DNA of 64,000 nucleotides from Chryseobacterium jejuense (GCF_017877355.1 NZ_JAGIPR010000002.1:434001-498000), one strand, 5' to 3'; shown: positions 9,503 through 18,583, numbered from the stretch's first letter. Translations and numbers: made by a program. Notes: generated from the letters alone by a model not told the origin.

Positions 9503-10297
9503 ATGGAAATTATAGGATATGCAGCATCCGTTTTAATTGGTGTTTCTTTAGGTCTAATTGGTGGTGGTGGAAGTATTCTGACTGTCCCCGTATTGGTGTA
9601 TCTTTTTGGAATTGATACCCTGCTGGCTACAGAATATTCTCTTTTTATTGTGGGGATAAGTAGTGCCGTAGGTTCAATAACCTATTTTAAAAAAGGATTG
9701 GTTGATTTTAAAATGGCTCTGATATTTGGAGTACCCTCTGTTATTTCAATTTTTCTAACCAGAATGTATCTGTTACCTCTCATTCCGGAAGACCTTCTCA
9801 GGATAAAAAGCTTTATAGTAACTAAAAATATTTTTCTGCTGTTGATTTTTGCCGTTTTGATGATTCTTGCCTCCTATAAAATGATTAAGGGTAAGATTTC
9901 CGAAGATATGGATGGAAGTGATTTTAATAGCAATAAAGCTCTGCTGGCTGCCGGAGAAGGAGCAATAGTAGGTGTTTTAACTGGGTTGGTGGGGGCAGGA
10001 GGAGGTTTTATGATTATCCCTGCATTGGTTAACCTTTTAAAAGTTCCGGTGAAAACTGCGATAGGAACTTCACTGGTTATTATTTCTTTAAACTCTCTGA
10101 TTGGCTTCTCTTCATCCATCAACCATGTAAAAGTAGAATGGAATTTATTGCTCTCTATTACAGCTATTGCTGTCATTGGGATTATCATAGGCTCAAAGAT
10201 TTCAAAAAAGATTGATGGTAAAAAACTGAAACCGGCATTCGGATGGTTTATTCTGGTGATGGGAATTTACATTATTACCAGGGAAATATTTCTTTAA
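9503..10297 (+). CDS. TauE/SafE family sulfite/organosulfonate exporter
   Basis: 264-aa inner-membrane protein with about eight hydrophobic segments. It has the internal duplication typical of the family, marked by GLIGGGGSILTVPVLVYLFG near the N-terminus and GLVGAGGGFMIIPALVNLL in the second half. Family members export sulfite, sulfoacetate or other sulfur anions. It precedes the MBL-rhodanese and YeeE genes. Export of sulfite made by persulfide oxidation would fit, but the substrate is inferred from context only. Confidence 0.88.
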   Translation: MEIIGYAASVLIGVSLGLIGGGGSILTVPVLVYLFGIDTLLATEYSLFIVGISSAVGSITYFKKGLVDFKMALIFGVPSVISIFLTRMYLLPLIPEDLLRIKSFIVTKNIFLLLIFAVLMILASYKMIKGKISEDMDGSDFNSNKALLAAGEGAIVGVLTGLVGAGGGFMIIPALVNLLKVPVKTAIGTSLVIISLNSLIGFSSSINHVKVEWNLLLSITAIAVIGIIIGSKISKKIDGKKLKPAFGWFILVMGIYIITREIFL

Positions 10298-10306
10298 ACT
10301 TGCTTG

Positions 10307-10326
10307 TGTAACAAAAGTAACTGTAG
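10307..10326 (+). promoter_or_regulatory. 20-bp regulatory box before MBL-rhodanese gene (copy 2)
   Basis: TGTAACAAAAGTAACTGTAG, differing from 9439-9458 at one base, 56 nt before the start codon. It contains the exact direct repeat GTAAC-AAAA-GTAAC. Its presence suggests an additional promoter inside the gene string. Confidence 0.6.
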
Positions 10327-10382
10327 GAGAAAACAGAAAAAGGGAACTTTGTATAAGAAAACAAATTCAAAAATAAAATAAG

Positions 10383-11795
10383 ATGAAAATAGAACAGATT
10401 TATACAGGATGTTTGGCTCAGGGAGCATACTATATTACTTCAGCCGGAGAAGCTGCCATTATCGATCCTTTAAGGGAAACCCAGCCTTATGTGGAAAGGT
10501 TAGAAAAAGATGGAGTGCAGTTAAAATATATTTTTGAAACCCATTTTCATGCAGATTTTGTCAGTGGTCATCTAGATTTAAGCAAAAAAACAAATGCTCC
10601 AATCGTTTACGGACCCACTGCAAGACCTGAATTTGAGACCATCATTGCAGAAGATGGCGAGATATTTGAAATTGGAGATATCAAGATAAAAGTACTTCAT
10701 ACACCCGGACATACATTGGAAAGTAGTTGTTATCTGCTGATTGATAAAGAGGGAAATGAAAAAGCACTTTTCAGCGGAGATACCTTATTTCTGGGAGATG
10801 TTGGTCGTCCTGATCTTGCCCAGAAAGCGACGGATATGACGCAGGAAGAACTTGCGGGATTGCTATATGATAGTTTATACCATAAAATATTACCTTTAAA
10901 TGACGATATTACCGTATATCCTGCCCATGGAGCAGGTTCTGCATGTGGTAAAAATATGCAGAAGGAAACAATTGATACATTAGGGAACCAGAAGAAAACA
11001 AACTATGCTCTTAATCAGAACAACAAAGAAAACTTTATTAAGGCTGTAACAGATGGACTTTTACCACCGCCTGCCTATTTTGGAATGAATGTGATGATGA
11101 ATAAAAAAGGATATCATAGCTTTGATGAAGTATTGTCTAAAGGATTACAGACTCTTACGCCTGAGAAGTTTGAAGCAGTAGCAGAAGCTTCCGGAGCCTT
11201 GATTTTGGATGTTAGAAATAATGGTGAATTTGCTGGAGGATTTATTCCGCAATCAGTCAATATAGGATTGGATGGTGATTTTGCACCATGGGTAGGAGCC
11301 TTGATTGGAGATGTAAATCAGCCTATTCTGTTAGTCACAAACCCCGGAGATGAAGAAGAAGCGGTAACCAGATTAAGCAGAGTAGGGTTCGATCATATTC
11401 TGGGCTTTTTAAATGGTGGTTTTGATGCTTGGAAGAACAGTGGAAAAGAAACTGATTCTGTAAACCGTATTTCTGCAGGACAATTTGAAAGAGAGATAGA
11501 AGGTAGAGAAGTTAAAATTATTGATGTAAGGAAAGAAAGTGAATATGCTGCTGAACACGTAAATGAAGCTTACAGCAAACCTTTGGCTTATATTAATGAA
11601 TGGATTGATGAAATCCGGACAGAGGAACATTTCTATCTTCATTGTGCCGGCGGATACAGAAGTATGATGGCAGCCAGTATTCTTCAGGCAAGAGGATACA
11701 GAAACTTTACAGAAATTGAAGGCGGTTTTAATGCCATTGCTTCTACAGGAGTTTCCAAAAGTGATTTTGTCTGTCAAACTAAAGTTTTAAAATAA
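10383..11795 (+). CDS. MBL-fold hydrolase fused to two rhodanese domains (persulfide dioxygenase-like)
   Basis: 470 aa. The metallo-beta-lactamase domain (about 1-250) has the metal motif THFHADFVSGH, plus HTPGHT, SGDTLF and PAHG. This pattern matches ETHE1-like persulfide dioxygenases, which oxidise glutathione- or other low-molecular-weight persulfide to sulfite. Two rhodanese domains follow. The first (about 265-355) lacks a catalytic cysteine in its active loop (VTNPGDEEEA). The second (about 370-460) has C421 in HCAGGYRS. Cytoplasmic. It lies between a TauE exporter and thiosulfate-type channels, consistent with sulfide or thiosulfate handling. Confidence 0.88.
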   Translation: MKIEQIYTGCLAQGAYYITSAGEAAIIDPLRETQPYVERLEKDGVQLKYIFETHFHADFVSGHLDLSKKTNAPIVYGPTARPEFETIIAEDGEIFEIGDIKIKVLHTPGHTLESSCYLLIDKEGNEKALFSGDTLFLGDVGRPDLAQKATDMTQEELAGLLYDSLYHKILPLNDDITVYPAHGAGSACGKNMQKETIDTLGNQKKTNYALNQNNKENFIKAVTDGLLPPPAYFGMNVMMNKKGYHSFDEVLSKGLQTLTPEKFEAVAEASGALILDVRNNGEFAGGFIPQSVNIGLDGDFAPWVGALIGDVNQPILLVTNPGDEEEAVTRLSRVGFDHILGFLNGGFDAWKNSGKETDSVNRISAGQFEREIEGREVKIIDVRKESEYAAEHVNEAYSKPLAYINEWIDEIRTEEHFYLHCAGGYRSMMAASILQARGYRNFTEIEGGFNAIASTGVSKSDFVCQTKVLK

Positions 11796-11808
11796 TAATA
11801 AAATAGAT

Positions 11809-12372
11809 ATGTTGGAGATCATAAAAGAACCGTGGCCATGGTATATTGCGGGACCTTTAATTGGATTAACTGTTCCTGCCTTACTGATAATGGGTAATAA
11901 ATCCTTTGGAATCAGTTCCTCGCTGAGACACATCTGTGCAGCTTGTATACCTGTCAATGTCAACTTTTTTAAATATGACTGGAAAAAAGAAGCCTGGAAC
12001 CTGTTTTTCGTATTGGGAATTTTCTTGGGAGGAATGATAGCAGCCAATTTTCTACTGAATCCATCGGAAATTACTGTTAATCCAGATCTGAAAACCGAGC
12101 TGGCCGGCTACGGAATTACAGATTATACCAATCTGGTTCCGGCTCAGCTCATGAATTTTGAAAGTCTTTTTACTTTAAGAGGATTTATCATGATGGTAGT
12201 AGGTGGATTTTTAGTAGGCTTTGGAACCCGATATGCAGGTGGATGTACCAGCGGCCATGCCATTATGGGGCTTTCCAATCTGCAATGGCCTTCTTTGATA
12301 GCTACTGTTTGCTTCATGATAGGTGGATTTCTAATGGCCAACATTATTCTGCCGATGATCCTTTCCTTATAA
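11809..12372 (+). CDS. YeeE/YedE family membrane protein, N-terminal half type
   Basis: 187 aa with about five membrane segments and the family cysteine motif RYAGGCTSGHAIMG. A second cysteine pair occurs in RHICAACIP. YeeE/YedE proteins import thiosulfate through a line of conserved cysteines. Here the family is split over two genes, this one and the next (25-nt gap), which presumably assemble together. It starts 13 nt after the MBL-rhodanese gene and is very likely in the same operon. Confidence 0.87.
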   Translation: MLEIIKEPWPWYIAGPLIGLTVPALLIMGNKSFGISSSLRHICAACIPVNVNFFKYDWKKEAWNLFFVLGIFLGGMIAANFLLNPSEITVNPDLKTELAGYGITDYTNLVPAQLMNFESLFTLRGFIMMVVGGFLVGFGTRYAGGCTSGHAIMGLSNLQWPSLIATVCFMIGGFLMANIILPMILSL

Positions 12373-12397
12373 GTTTAATTTTTTAAGAATCAAATCA

Positions 12398-12886
12398 ATG
12401 TTAAAAGAACAAGAACAAAATATCCGCCATCAGGATGCTGTTTGTGTCAATGAAAGTACACTAAATCATCCATGGTATTACCATTTAAAATATCTGGCAG
12501 CGGGAATCATATTTGGAATAATCTTCGTAAAAGCTGAGGTTATCAGTTGGTTCAGGATTCAGGAAATGTTCCGTCTGCAATCGTTTCACATGTATGGAAT
12601 TATCGGAAGTGCTGTTTTGGTAGGAATGGTTTCAGTAGGGCTGATTAAGAAATTCAATATCAAAACAATCCACGGAGATCCCATTACATTAACCCCTAAA
12701 AAGTTCAATAAAGGTCAGATTTATGGTGGATTGATTTTCGGTTTTGGCTGGGCGATTACCGGAGCCTGCCCGGGACCACTTTTTGCCCAAATCGGAACCG
12801 GAGCTTTGGCAGTGTCTGTTACCCTTTTAAGTGCCATTGCCGGAACCTGGGTATATGGATATTTCCGAGATAAACTGCCACATTAA
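12398..12886 (+). CDS. YeeE/YedE family membrane protein, C-terminal half type (DUF6691-like)
   Basis: 162 aa with about four hydrophobic segments and the cysteine motif GWAITGACPGPLFAQIG. It is the second half of the split YeeE/YedE channel and last gene of the sulfur operon. A cytoplasmic N-terminal extension of about 25 residues precedes the first membrane segment. Thiosulfate or related anion uptake is inferred from family and neighbours. Confidence 0.85.
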   Translation: MLKEQEQNIRHQDAVCVNESTLNHPWYYHLKYLAAGIIFGIIFVKAEVISWFRIQEMFRLQSFHMYGIIGSAVLVGMVSVGLIKKFNIKTIHGDPITLTPKKFNKGQIYGGLIFGFGWAITGACPGPLFAQIGTGALAVSVTLLSAIAGTWVYGYFRDKLPH

Positions 12887-12968
12887 CACTTATATTCATT
12901 ACTGATAATCGTAGATTTTCAAAAACTTAAGTGTCAATGTTTTGTAGTTCAATGAACATATAAAACAA

Positions 12969-13002
12969 AAAAAGACAGCGAATATTAATTCGTTGTCTTT
13001 CT
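12969..13002 (-). terminator. Terminator of the TolC-HlyD operon
   Basis: About 13-bp stem AAAGACAGCGAAT / ATTCGTTGTCTTT with one G-T pair. A T-run follows on the minus strand, just beyond the tolC stop at 13011. It could also end the convergent sulfur operon. Confidence 0.75.
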
Positions 13003-13010
13003 GTACAAAA

Positions 13011-14411
13011 TTATGAAAAAATGAAGTTTTGTGCGCCCAGAGCCATATAAAGATTGATGCGTTCCATTTTATCCTGAAGTTCCAGGTTGATAAGATTTAT
13101 CTCATTTTTAAGAAGATCCCGTTGCTTACGGATCAGCATGAAACTGTTATTGGTTCCTACCTTAATTTGTTTTTCAGTGAGGCTGATATTTTTTTTCAGT
13201 TCATTGATGGCTTTACGGTTAAAACCGCTCTGCTTTTCAATAGAATTCAGGTTTGCTAATGATGATTCCACTTCATTTAACGCATTCAGAACTGCTTTTG
13301 AATACTCTTCAACAGTCTGTTTTTGCTGGGAATTTTTTATTTCTACATTCTTTTTAAGCTTTCCACTATTGAAAATAGGAGAAACTAACCCACCACCTAC
13401 TCTCAGTAAAGGATTCGTAAATAATGAATTAATAGATTCTACATTACTGCCGGCAGTCCCTAGTGAAGAACTTATGGTAAGAGAAGGAAGTCTTGCTGCA
13501 TTAGCCTGCTGAACCTCATAAAAAGCCTTTTCTATCTGAAAATGATAAGCCTGTATGTCTGATCTGCTTTCTAAAAGCTCCAAAGGAAAAGAAGAAGGGA
13601 TATTATGTTGTACAGGATTAAAAAAACGCTGTGTTGTTAATTTTCCTTCAGGATATTTTCCGGTCAGCAGCTCAAGAGATCTTCTGGATTGCATGTTGGC
13701 GTTTCTGATTTTTTCAAGATATCCCTGCAAAGAAATAATTTCTGCAGAGATATTAGATAAGTCAAGAGCATTGGCAGTTCCCACTTTTTTCTGAATACCA
13801 TATAATTTTTCCAGCTCTTTCGTTTTCTGAATATACCCTTCAATCATTTGCTCCTGAATGTTTCCGGTAATATTGAGATAATACGCCTTTGCAATCATAG
13901 CAGCAATAGACTGATGTAACAGGGTGTTTTTATGCTTGGCAGAAAAATAATCGCTGGTACCGACCATTTGCGCAGACTTATTTTTACCCCATAAATCAAT
14001 TTCCCAGCTGGCTTTCAGTGCGAGACGGCTGATCTGGCTTTCACTCACCAGATTATTGGATGTATTGGCAACCGCACTCACACTGGGATAAAGATTAGTT
14101 CCTGCAATTTCCATCGCCAGTTCAATCTGATTGAGGTTTTCCTTAGCAATAATAATATCAGAATTATACTGCATCCCTTCATTGATAAGTGCTTCCAGTT
14201 GAGGTGTCTTAAGATCCGTAATCCAATCATAAGAAAGAGATCTTGAATTAGCATTTCGGTCAAAAATCCAGTCATCCGGAATGGTAATATGAGAGGCTAT
14301 TTCACTGTTTTCCTTCAACTGATTTATATTTTCTTGGGTAGGCTCCTTGTAGCCTATGCATGAGCTTAGACTTACAGCCAGGATTCCTGCCATGATGAAT
14401 CTTTTGTACAT
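13011..14411 (-). CDS. TolC-family outer-membrane efflux lipoprotein
   Basis: 466 aa of the NodT/OprM type. It has a lipobox with C18 (LAVSLSSC), two repeated coiled-coil/beta regions, and family segments EALINEGMQYNSDI and LKASWEIDLWGKNKSAQ. It forms the outer-membrane duct of a tripartite exporter. It starts one base after the HlyD stop, so the genes are translationally close. No pump gene is present in the operon. Confidence 0.9.
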   Translation of the reverse strand: MYKRFIMAGILAVSLSSCIGYKEPTQENINQLKENSEIASHITIPDDWIFDRNANSRSLSYDWITDLKTPQLEALINEGMQYNSDIIIAKENLNQIELAMEIAGTNLYPSVSAVANTSNNLVSESQISRLALKASWEIDLWGKNKSAQMVGTSDYFSAKHKNTLLHQSIAAMIAKAYYLNITGNIQEQMIEGYIQKTKELEKLYGIQKKVGTANALDLSNISAEIISLQGYLEKIRNANMQSRRSLELLTGKYPEGKLTTQRFFNPVQHNIPSSFPLELLESRSDIQAYHFQIEKAFYEVQQANAARLPSLTISSSLGTAGSNVESINSLFTNPLLRVGGGLVSPIFNSGKLKKNVEIKNSQQKQTVEEYSKAVLNALNEVESSLANLNSIEKQSGFNRKAINELKKNISLTEKQIKVGTNNSFMLIRKQRDLLKNEINLINLELQDKMERINLYMALGAQNFIFS

Positions 14412-14412
14412 A

Positions 14413-15570
14413 TTAATGAAGTTTAGGAATAAGGAAGTTAATTTTGCTGCTGATTCGTACCATTACTTTACGGATAAGATGTAGAGGTTTAATATGATCC
14501 GAATAAATAACCGCTGTTCCTCTGGCTCCAACTGTCAGTTGTTTTTGGTTATCTTCCAGAACAAACTTGGCAATCATCTTTCCATCCGTTTCCGGTAATT
14601 GTCTGGCGGTATCAGGAAGTCCTGCTGTAGATCCATTTCCACCAAGCATTCCTCCGGCATTGTTCATAATACCCTGGCTGGTAGCGTCAATAACATATTC
14701 AAGTTTAGCCTTAACAACCTTTCCCGGTTCTGTTTTAAGAGCAAGTTCTACTTCATCACCATTCTTTACAGCCTCAAGTTCGTTTTGGGCAAAGAATCCG
14801 ATGACAGACTGCTGTTTCTGAATCAGAACAAAAGCAGATTTAAACGGAGCCATAATAGCCCCTTCATTAAGCTGAACATTGGGAATAATCCCATCGGTAG
14901 GTGCTAAAACAACAGTTTGAGATAAGTTCCATTTAGCCTGATCCAGTTTAGCCTGAATTTCAGATACAGAAGAGTTTTCTCCATTATAAGAAGCATTAGA
15001 CTTTGTTTCAAGAGATTGTTGCTGAGCCTGCGCAGCACTGATACGGGATTGTAAATCCTGAACATTCGTCATCGCCTGTTCCAGATCAAACTTGTTGGCA
15101 GCCCCTGCTTCTACTAATTCTTTATATTGACTCACTCTTTTGTTAGCCAGATCAAGTTGTGACTGTAAACCTGCAATATTTTTTCTGGATGCAGAAATAT
15201 CCGTGTTGTAAGAGTGTACAGTAGCTTTCATATTACTGAGTTTTGCTTCCAGAGATTTAATTTCCTGTACATAAGGTTCTCTGTCCAGAACAAATAATGT
15301 ATCTCCTTTTTTAACTTCCTGATTGGTCTTTATATATACTTTTTTAACTTTCCCCAAAACCTGTGTAGTGATATCCACACTTCTGTTTCCTACCTTTACA
15401 TCAGAAGTAATAGGACAATAGTAATTAAGGCTTAATATTAAAGCTATAGATCCAAAAATAGGAAGAGAGTACACCACAACCTGTGTGGTAAATGTCCAGG
15501 GAATCAGTTTAAATTTTTTGATAAGCAGCCAGCAGATTCCGGCATATATGGCAACGAGTAATTCTAGCAT
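14413..15570 (-). CDS. HlyD-family periplasmic adaptor (YiaV-like)
   Basis: 385 aa. Two N-terminal hydrophobic segments (about 1-17 and 29-48) precede a biotin-lipoyl-like domain (VLGKVKKVYIKTNQEVKKG), a long alpha-helical hairpin (about 115-215) and a beta-barrel domain (PTDGIIPNVQLNEGAI). It links an inner-membrane component to TolC. The double membrane anchor and DUF3302 neighbour resemble E. coli YiaV/YiaW. Starts 5 nt after the DUF3302 gene. Confidence 0.88.
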   Translation of the reverse strand: MLELLVAIYAGICWLLIKKFKLIPWTFTTQVVVYSLPIFGSIALILSLNYYCPITSDVKVGNRSVDITTQVLGKVKKVYIKTNQEVKKGDTLFVLDREPYVQEIKSLEAKLSNMKATVHSYNTDISASRKNIAGLQSQLDLANKRVSQYKELVEAGAANKFDLEQAMTNVQDLQSRISAAQAQQQSLETKSNASYNGENSSVSEIQAKLDQAKWNLSQTVVLAPTDGIIPNVQLNEGAIMAPFKSAFVLIQKQQSVIGFFAQNELEAVKNGDEVELALKTEPGKVVKAKLEYVIDATSQGIMNNAGGMLGGNGSTAGLPDTARQLPETDGKMIAKFVLEDNQKQLTVGARGTAVIYSDHIKPLHLIRKVMVRISSKINFLIPKLH

Positions 15571-15575
15571 GTTGA

Positions 15576-15941
15576 TTAATTTTCAATTGTGTTAAGTTCT
15601 TCTTCCTGTTCTTTAAGAGTGTCAGGGGCATTTTTGGGTTGATTTTGATTGCCATAATCATAATTCGCCCAGATTAAAGCAACCGGCCATAAAAGGCCTC
15701 CAAAAATAAGAGAGAGGAGGCACATGCTTTTTATGGCGTTGAGCTGAGGATGATTCTTTTTTTCGGCTACTTTTTCCGGATAAATGTGAACTTTCCAGAA
15801 AAGGTAGATCCCGGCCAAAGGTAAAACAAGTAAAATGAGCCAGGATGCACCATCAGCTATATTGTCTTCTATTCCGCCTGTTGATGCCTGAACAAAATTG
15901 CATGAGAGTAACAGGCAGAGAAGTAAGGATATTCTTTGCAT
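15576..15941 (-). CDS. DUF3302 family inner-membrane protein (YiaW-like)
   Basis: 121 aa with a signal-like first hydrophobic segment (to VQAS) and two further membrane segments. The conserved core EKKNHPQLNAIKS and LLWPVALIWANYDY matches the YiaW pattern (KKRNHP..AI and WP..WIWA). The acidic C-terminal tail is probably cytosolic. It is first gene of the DUF3302-HlyD-TolC operon. Function is unknown; in E. coli yiaW is also paired with an HlyD-type gene. Confidence 0.8.
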   Translation of the reverse strand: MQRISLLLCLLLSCNFVQASTGGIEDNIADGASWLILLVLPLAGIYLFWKVHIYPEKVAEKKNHPQLNAIKSMCLLSLIFGGLLWPVALIWANYDYGNQNQPKNAPDTLKEQEEELNTIEN

Positions 15942-16161
15942 AATATATTGGTATAAGGTAATATTTAAAGGTAAAACAAGGGGGTAACCGGACTGTAAAT
16001 GCCAGTCAGTTAGCTTATATCTTAATGAAGATTAAAGAGGATTCAATATGATAAATTGTCGTCAATGATATTTTTCTCATTTTTTGCTTTTAATAAATTG
16101 GGTAACAGTATTTTGAGTAAGCAAAAATAGATCGAATAAAATGAGAAAAAGTATTCCTAAG

Positions 16162-16767
16162 TTATTTTTTTCTGTCGTTCCTTTTTTTATGAACCCTTGC
16201 AGTCATCCTTGAGAGAGAATTGGGAGTAATGCCCAGAAAATTGGCAATATACTTTCTGTTGGCATTTTGAGAAGTAAAGGGACGGTTTTGCAGAAACTCT
16301 TCATATCTGGAATGAGGAGAAGTAGAGCAAAACTGTTCAGTACGTACCTTTAATATATTGATAACCTGTTTTAAAGATCTCAGGTACATATTGTAAATAC
16401 CTCTGTGCTTAAATGCAGCTTCTTCAAATTCATTTTTGTCGAATAAAAAGATTTGAGTTTCTATAACAGCTTCTATCGTATATTTTCTCTCACTTTCCTC
16501 AGCGTAGGATTCCGGACTTGCCATAATAACAGCTTCCTTTTCCGAGGGTAAAAACAGATTGGTTTCAATGCCGTTTTCATCATCAAAGAAAAATCTCAGT
16601 AATCCGTTGGAAAGGATAAAAAGTTGACTAAAAGACTGTCCTGGCTCTACCAGTTTTTGTTTTTTTTGAAGAAGTTTTGGTGTACTAATGTTGATCAAAA
16701 CATTAATTTCCTCATCAGATAATTCCTGAAAGAAAACAATATTCCTGAAAGTCTTAAATAGGTCCAT
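16162..16767 (-). CDS. Crp/Fnr family transcription regulator
   Basis: 201 aa from the ATG at 16767 (MDLFKTF); the open frame extends to 16788 but family homology starts at the later ATG. It has a cNMP-binding-like barrel (about 25-115) and a C-terminal helix-turn-helix (NRKYIANFLGITPNSLSRM). It belongs to the flavobacterial Crp-like group that often sits singly beside the genes it may control. It lies upstream of the export operon on the same strand, separated by 220 bp in which I see no other feature. Confidence 0.87.
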   Translation of the reverse strand: MDLFKTFRNIVFFQELSDEEINVLINISTPKLLQKKQKLVEPGQSFSQLFILSNGLLRFFFDDENGIETNLFLPSEKEAVIMASPESYAEESERKYTIEAVIETQIFLFDKNEFEEAAFKHRGIYNMYLRSLKQVINILKVRTEQFCSTSPHSRYEEFLQNRPFTSQNANRKYIANFLGITPNSLSRMTARVHKKRNDRKK

Positions 16768-16860
16768 TACGTCAGTAAAGATAATCAAAAATCAGATATA
16801 GATATTCGTTGCCTCATCTTAAGGATTTCAAAGAAGTTTTTTTTAGATTTGTTATCACTA

Positions 16861-16868
16861 TAATTTTG
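16861..16868 (+). promoter_or_regulatory. Candidate -7 box for glycosylasparaginase gene
   Basis: TAATTTTG is an exact TAnnTTTG match, but it ends only 7 nt before the ATG, so transcription from it would give an almost leaderless mRNA. No clear -33 partner is seen at the standard spacing. Confidence 0.3.
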
Positions 16869-16875
16869 ATATACA

Positions 16876-17871
16876 ATGAACAATAACCGAAGAAATTTTA
16901 TCAAAAAACTGGGAATCGCAACTGCAGCACTGGCTGTAAATCCATTGGATCTGATGGCGAAAGAATTGCCTGAAAACAATACCGTTACCAATAAGCCCAT
17001 CGTTCTCTCAACCTGGAATTTCGGGATAAAAGCCAATGAAGAAGCCTGGACGATCCTTGGAAAAGGAGGAAAAGCGCTGGATGCCGTTGAAAAAGGAGTT
17101 CGATTGGTAGAGCTGGATCCCAAAGAGAGAAGCGTAGGTTATGGTGGTCGTCCTGACAGAGATGGCAGGGTAACATTAGACGCCTGTATTATGGATGATA
17201 ACTACAATATAGGTTCAGTGGCCTGTCTTGAAAACATTAAAAATCCTATTTCTGTAGCCAGAGCTGTGATGGAAAAAACACCTCATGTCATGCTGGTAGG
17301 AGACGGAGCATTACAATTTGCTCTTTCACAAGGTTTCAAAAAAGAAAATCTTCTCACTGAAGAATCCGAAAAAGAGTGGAAAGAATGGCTGAAAACAAGT
17401 AAATATAAACCCATTGCCAATATTGAAAATCACGATACCATAGGAATGATTGCCCTGGATGCAAACGGAAATCTTTCCGGAGCCTGCACTACCAGTGGAA
17501 TGGCTTTTAAAATGCATGGAAGAGTAGGAGATTCTCCCATTATCGGAGCTGGTTTATTTGTAGATAATGAAGTAGGAGCAGCTACAGCAACTGGGCACGG
17601 TGAAGAAGTAATAAGAACTGTAGGAACTCATCTTGTGGTAGAATTAATGAGACAGGGAAGAACTCCGCAACAGGCCTGCAAAGAAGCTGTAGATAGAATT
17701 GTAAAGATCAATCAGAGAAGAAATAAAAATCTGAAAGATATTCAGGTAGGTTTTATTGCGATCAATAAAAAAGGAGAGTATGGAGCTTACTGTATTCAGG
17801 ACGGATTTAACTTTGCCGTATACGATCAGAAAGGAAACCGCCTCGAAACACCTGAATTTGCCGTGAAATAA
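16876..17871 (+). CDS. N4-(beta-N-acetylglucosaminyl)-L-asparaginase (glycosylasparaginase)
   Basis: 331-aa Ntn-hydrolase that cleaves the GlcNAc-Asn bond left after N-glycoprotein breakdown. It should self-cleave to alpha and beta chains before T188 in NHDTIGMIAL, the nucleophile exposed by processing. TATGHGEEVIR forms part of the substrate pocket. The N-terminus has a Tat-type signal (NNRRNFIKK then a hydrophobic stretch to VNP), so the enzyme is likely folded before export. It is close in type to the Elizabethkingia (Flavobacterium) meningoseptica enzyme. Divergent from the Crp/Fnr gene. Confidence 0.93.
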   Translation: MNNNRRNFIKKLGIATAALAVNPLDLMAKELPENNTVTNKPIVLSTWNFGIKANEEAWTILGKGGKALDAVEKGVRLVELDPKERSVGYGGRPDRDGRVTLDACIMDDNYNIGSVACLENIKNPISVARAVMEKTPHVMLVGDGALQFALSQGFKKENLLTEESEKEWKEWLKTSKYKPIANIENHDTIGMIALDANGNLSGACTTSGMAFKMHGRVGDSPIIGAGLFVDNEVGAATATGHGEEVIRTVGTHLVVELMRQGRTPQQACKEAVDRIVKINQRRNKNLKDIQVGFIAINKKGEYGAYCIQDGFNFAVYDQKGNRLETPEFAVK

Positions 17872-18002
17872 TATACAAGTGTTATAGCCACAAGTAAAAG
17901 GATAAACTCATTTGTGACTAAAGACAGTATGAAAAACAAAATCACTTGCGCATTTGTGTAAACCAATAAATTTAGACAAAAGATAAACCGATAATATAGA
18001 AT

Positions 18003-18569
18003 ATGAAAAGAACGATTATCGCTTCCCTGTTTTTAATAATAGGATGTAAAGAAGAAAAGAAAGAAGCATTAGTTACCCAACCGAAACCCGAAGTGAAAGA
18101 AAATGTAGTCCAGGAAACTACGCCTCAGATAAATGAGTCAGAAGAAGCGAAAAAATGGCTGGAAAAAAGTATCGAAGACTACTTTAAATCAGATCTTGGT
18201 AATCTGGATAAGAATATGCAGAAAATAACCACCAAGGATTATTACGATTATAAGGGAGATGCCATGGGTGTTGATATGGATGTAGATGGAAGTCTTACTG
18301 AACAGGAATTCAAAGATAAATGGAAAGGAAAATTTGATATTAAAAAAGCAGGTATTGGAGTTGGATTCTTAATTGCAGGCCAGGACTGGTCTAAAATAGA
18401 AGTAACAAAATGTCAGTTGATCTCAGAGAATGAAAACAGCTATCTGTTTGATGTTGTTCTTACTGATAAAGATCCGAAAGCTGTATATCCGATAAAAGTA
18501 AAAGTAATTAAAGAAAACGGATCTTTTTTAATTGCTGATGTATTACAGGATGTTCCTGAATTTAATTAA
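18003..18569 (+). CDS. Hypothetical lipoprotein
   Basis: 188 aa with a short signal peptide and lipobox (LFLIIGC, C15). A Lys/Glu/Pro-rich linker to about residue 45 leads into one folded domain with a mix of helices and strands (KKWLEKSIEDYF, then DVVLTDKDPKAVYPIKVKV). The domain resembles small NTF2-like or DUF3828-type lipoproteins, but I cannot assign it. cutC follows after 14 nt, so the two may be cotranscribed. The 17872-18002 spacer shows nothing notable. Confidence 0.75.
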   Translation: MKRTIIASLFLIIGCKEEKKEALVTQPKPEVKENVVQETTPQINESEEAKKWLEKSIEDYFKSDLGNLDKNMQKITTKDYYDYKGDAMGVDMDVDGSLTEQEFKDKWKGKFDIKKAGIGVGFLIAGQDWSKIEVTKCQLISENENSYLFDVVLTDKDPKAVYPIKVKVIKENGSFLIADVLQDVPEFN

Positions 18570-18583
18570 AAGATAGAAAGATA

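Noticed and set aside
9439..10326. The two 20-bp boxes as ends of an inserted element carrying tauE
   Set aside because: They are direct repeats about 870 bp apart, but each sits at a promoter-like distance before a gene of the same pathway, so a regulatory site is the simpler reading.
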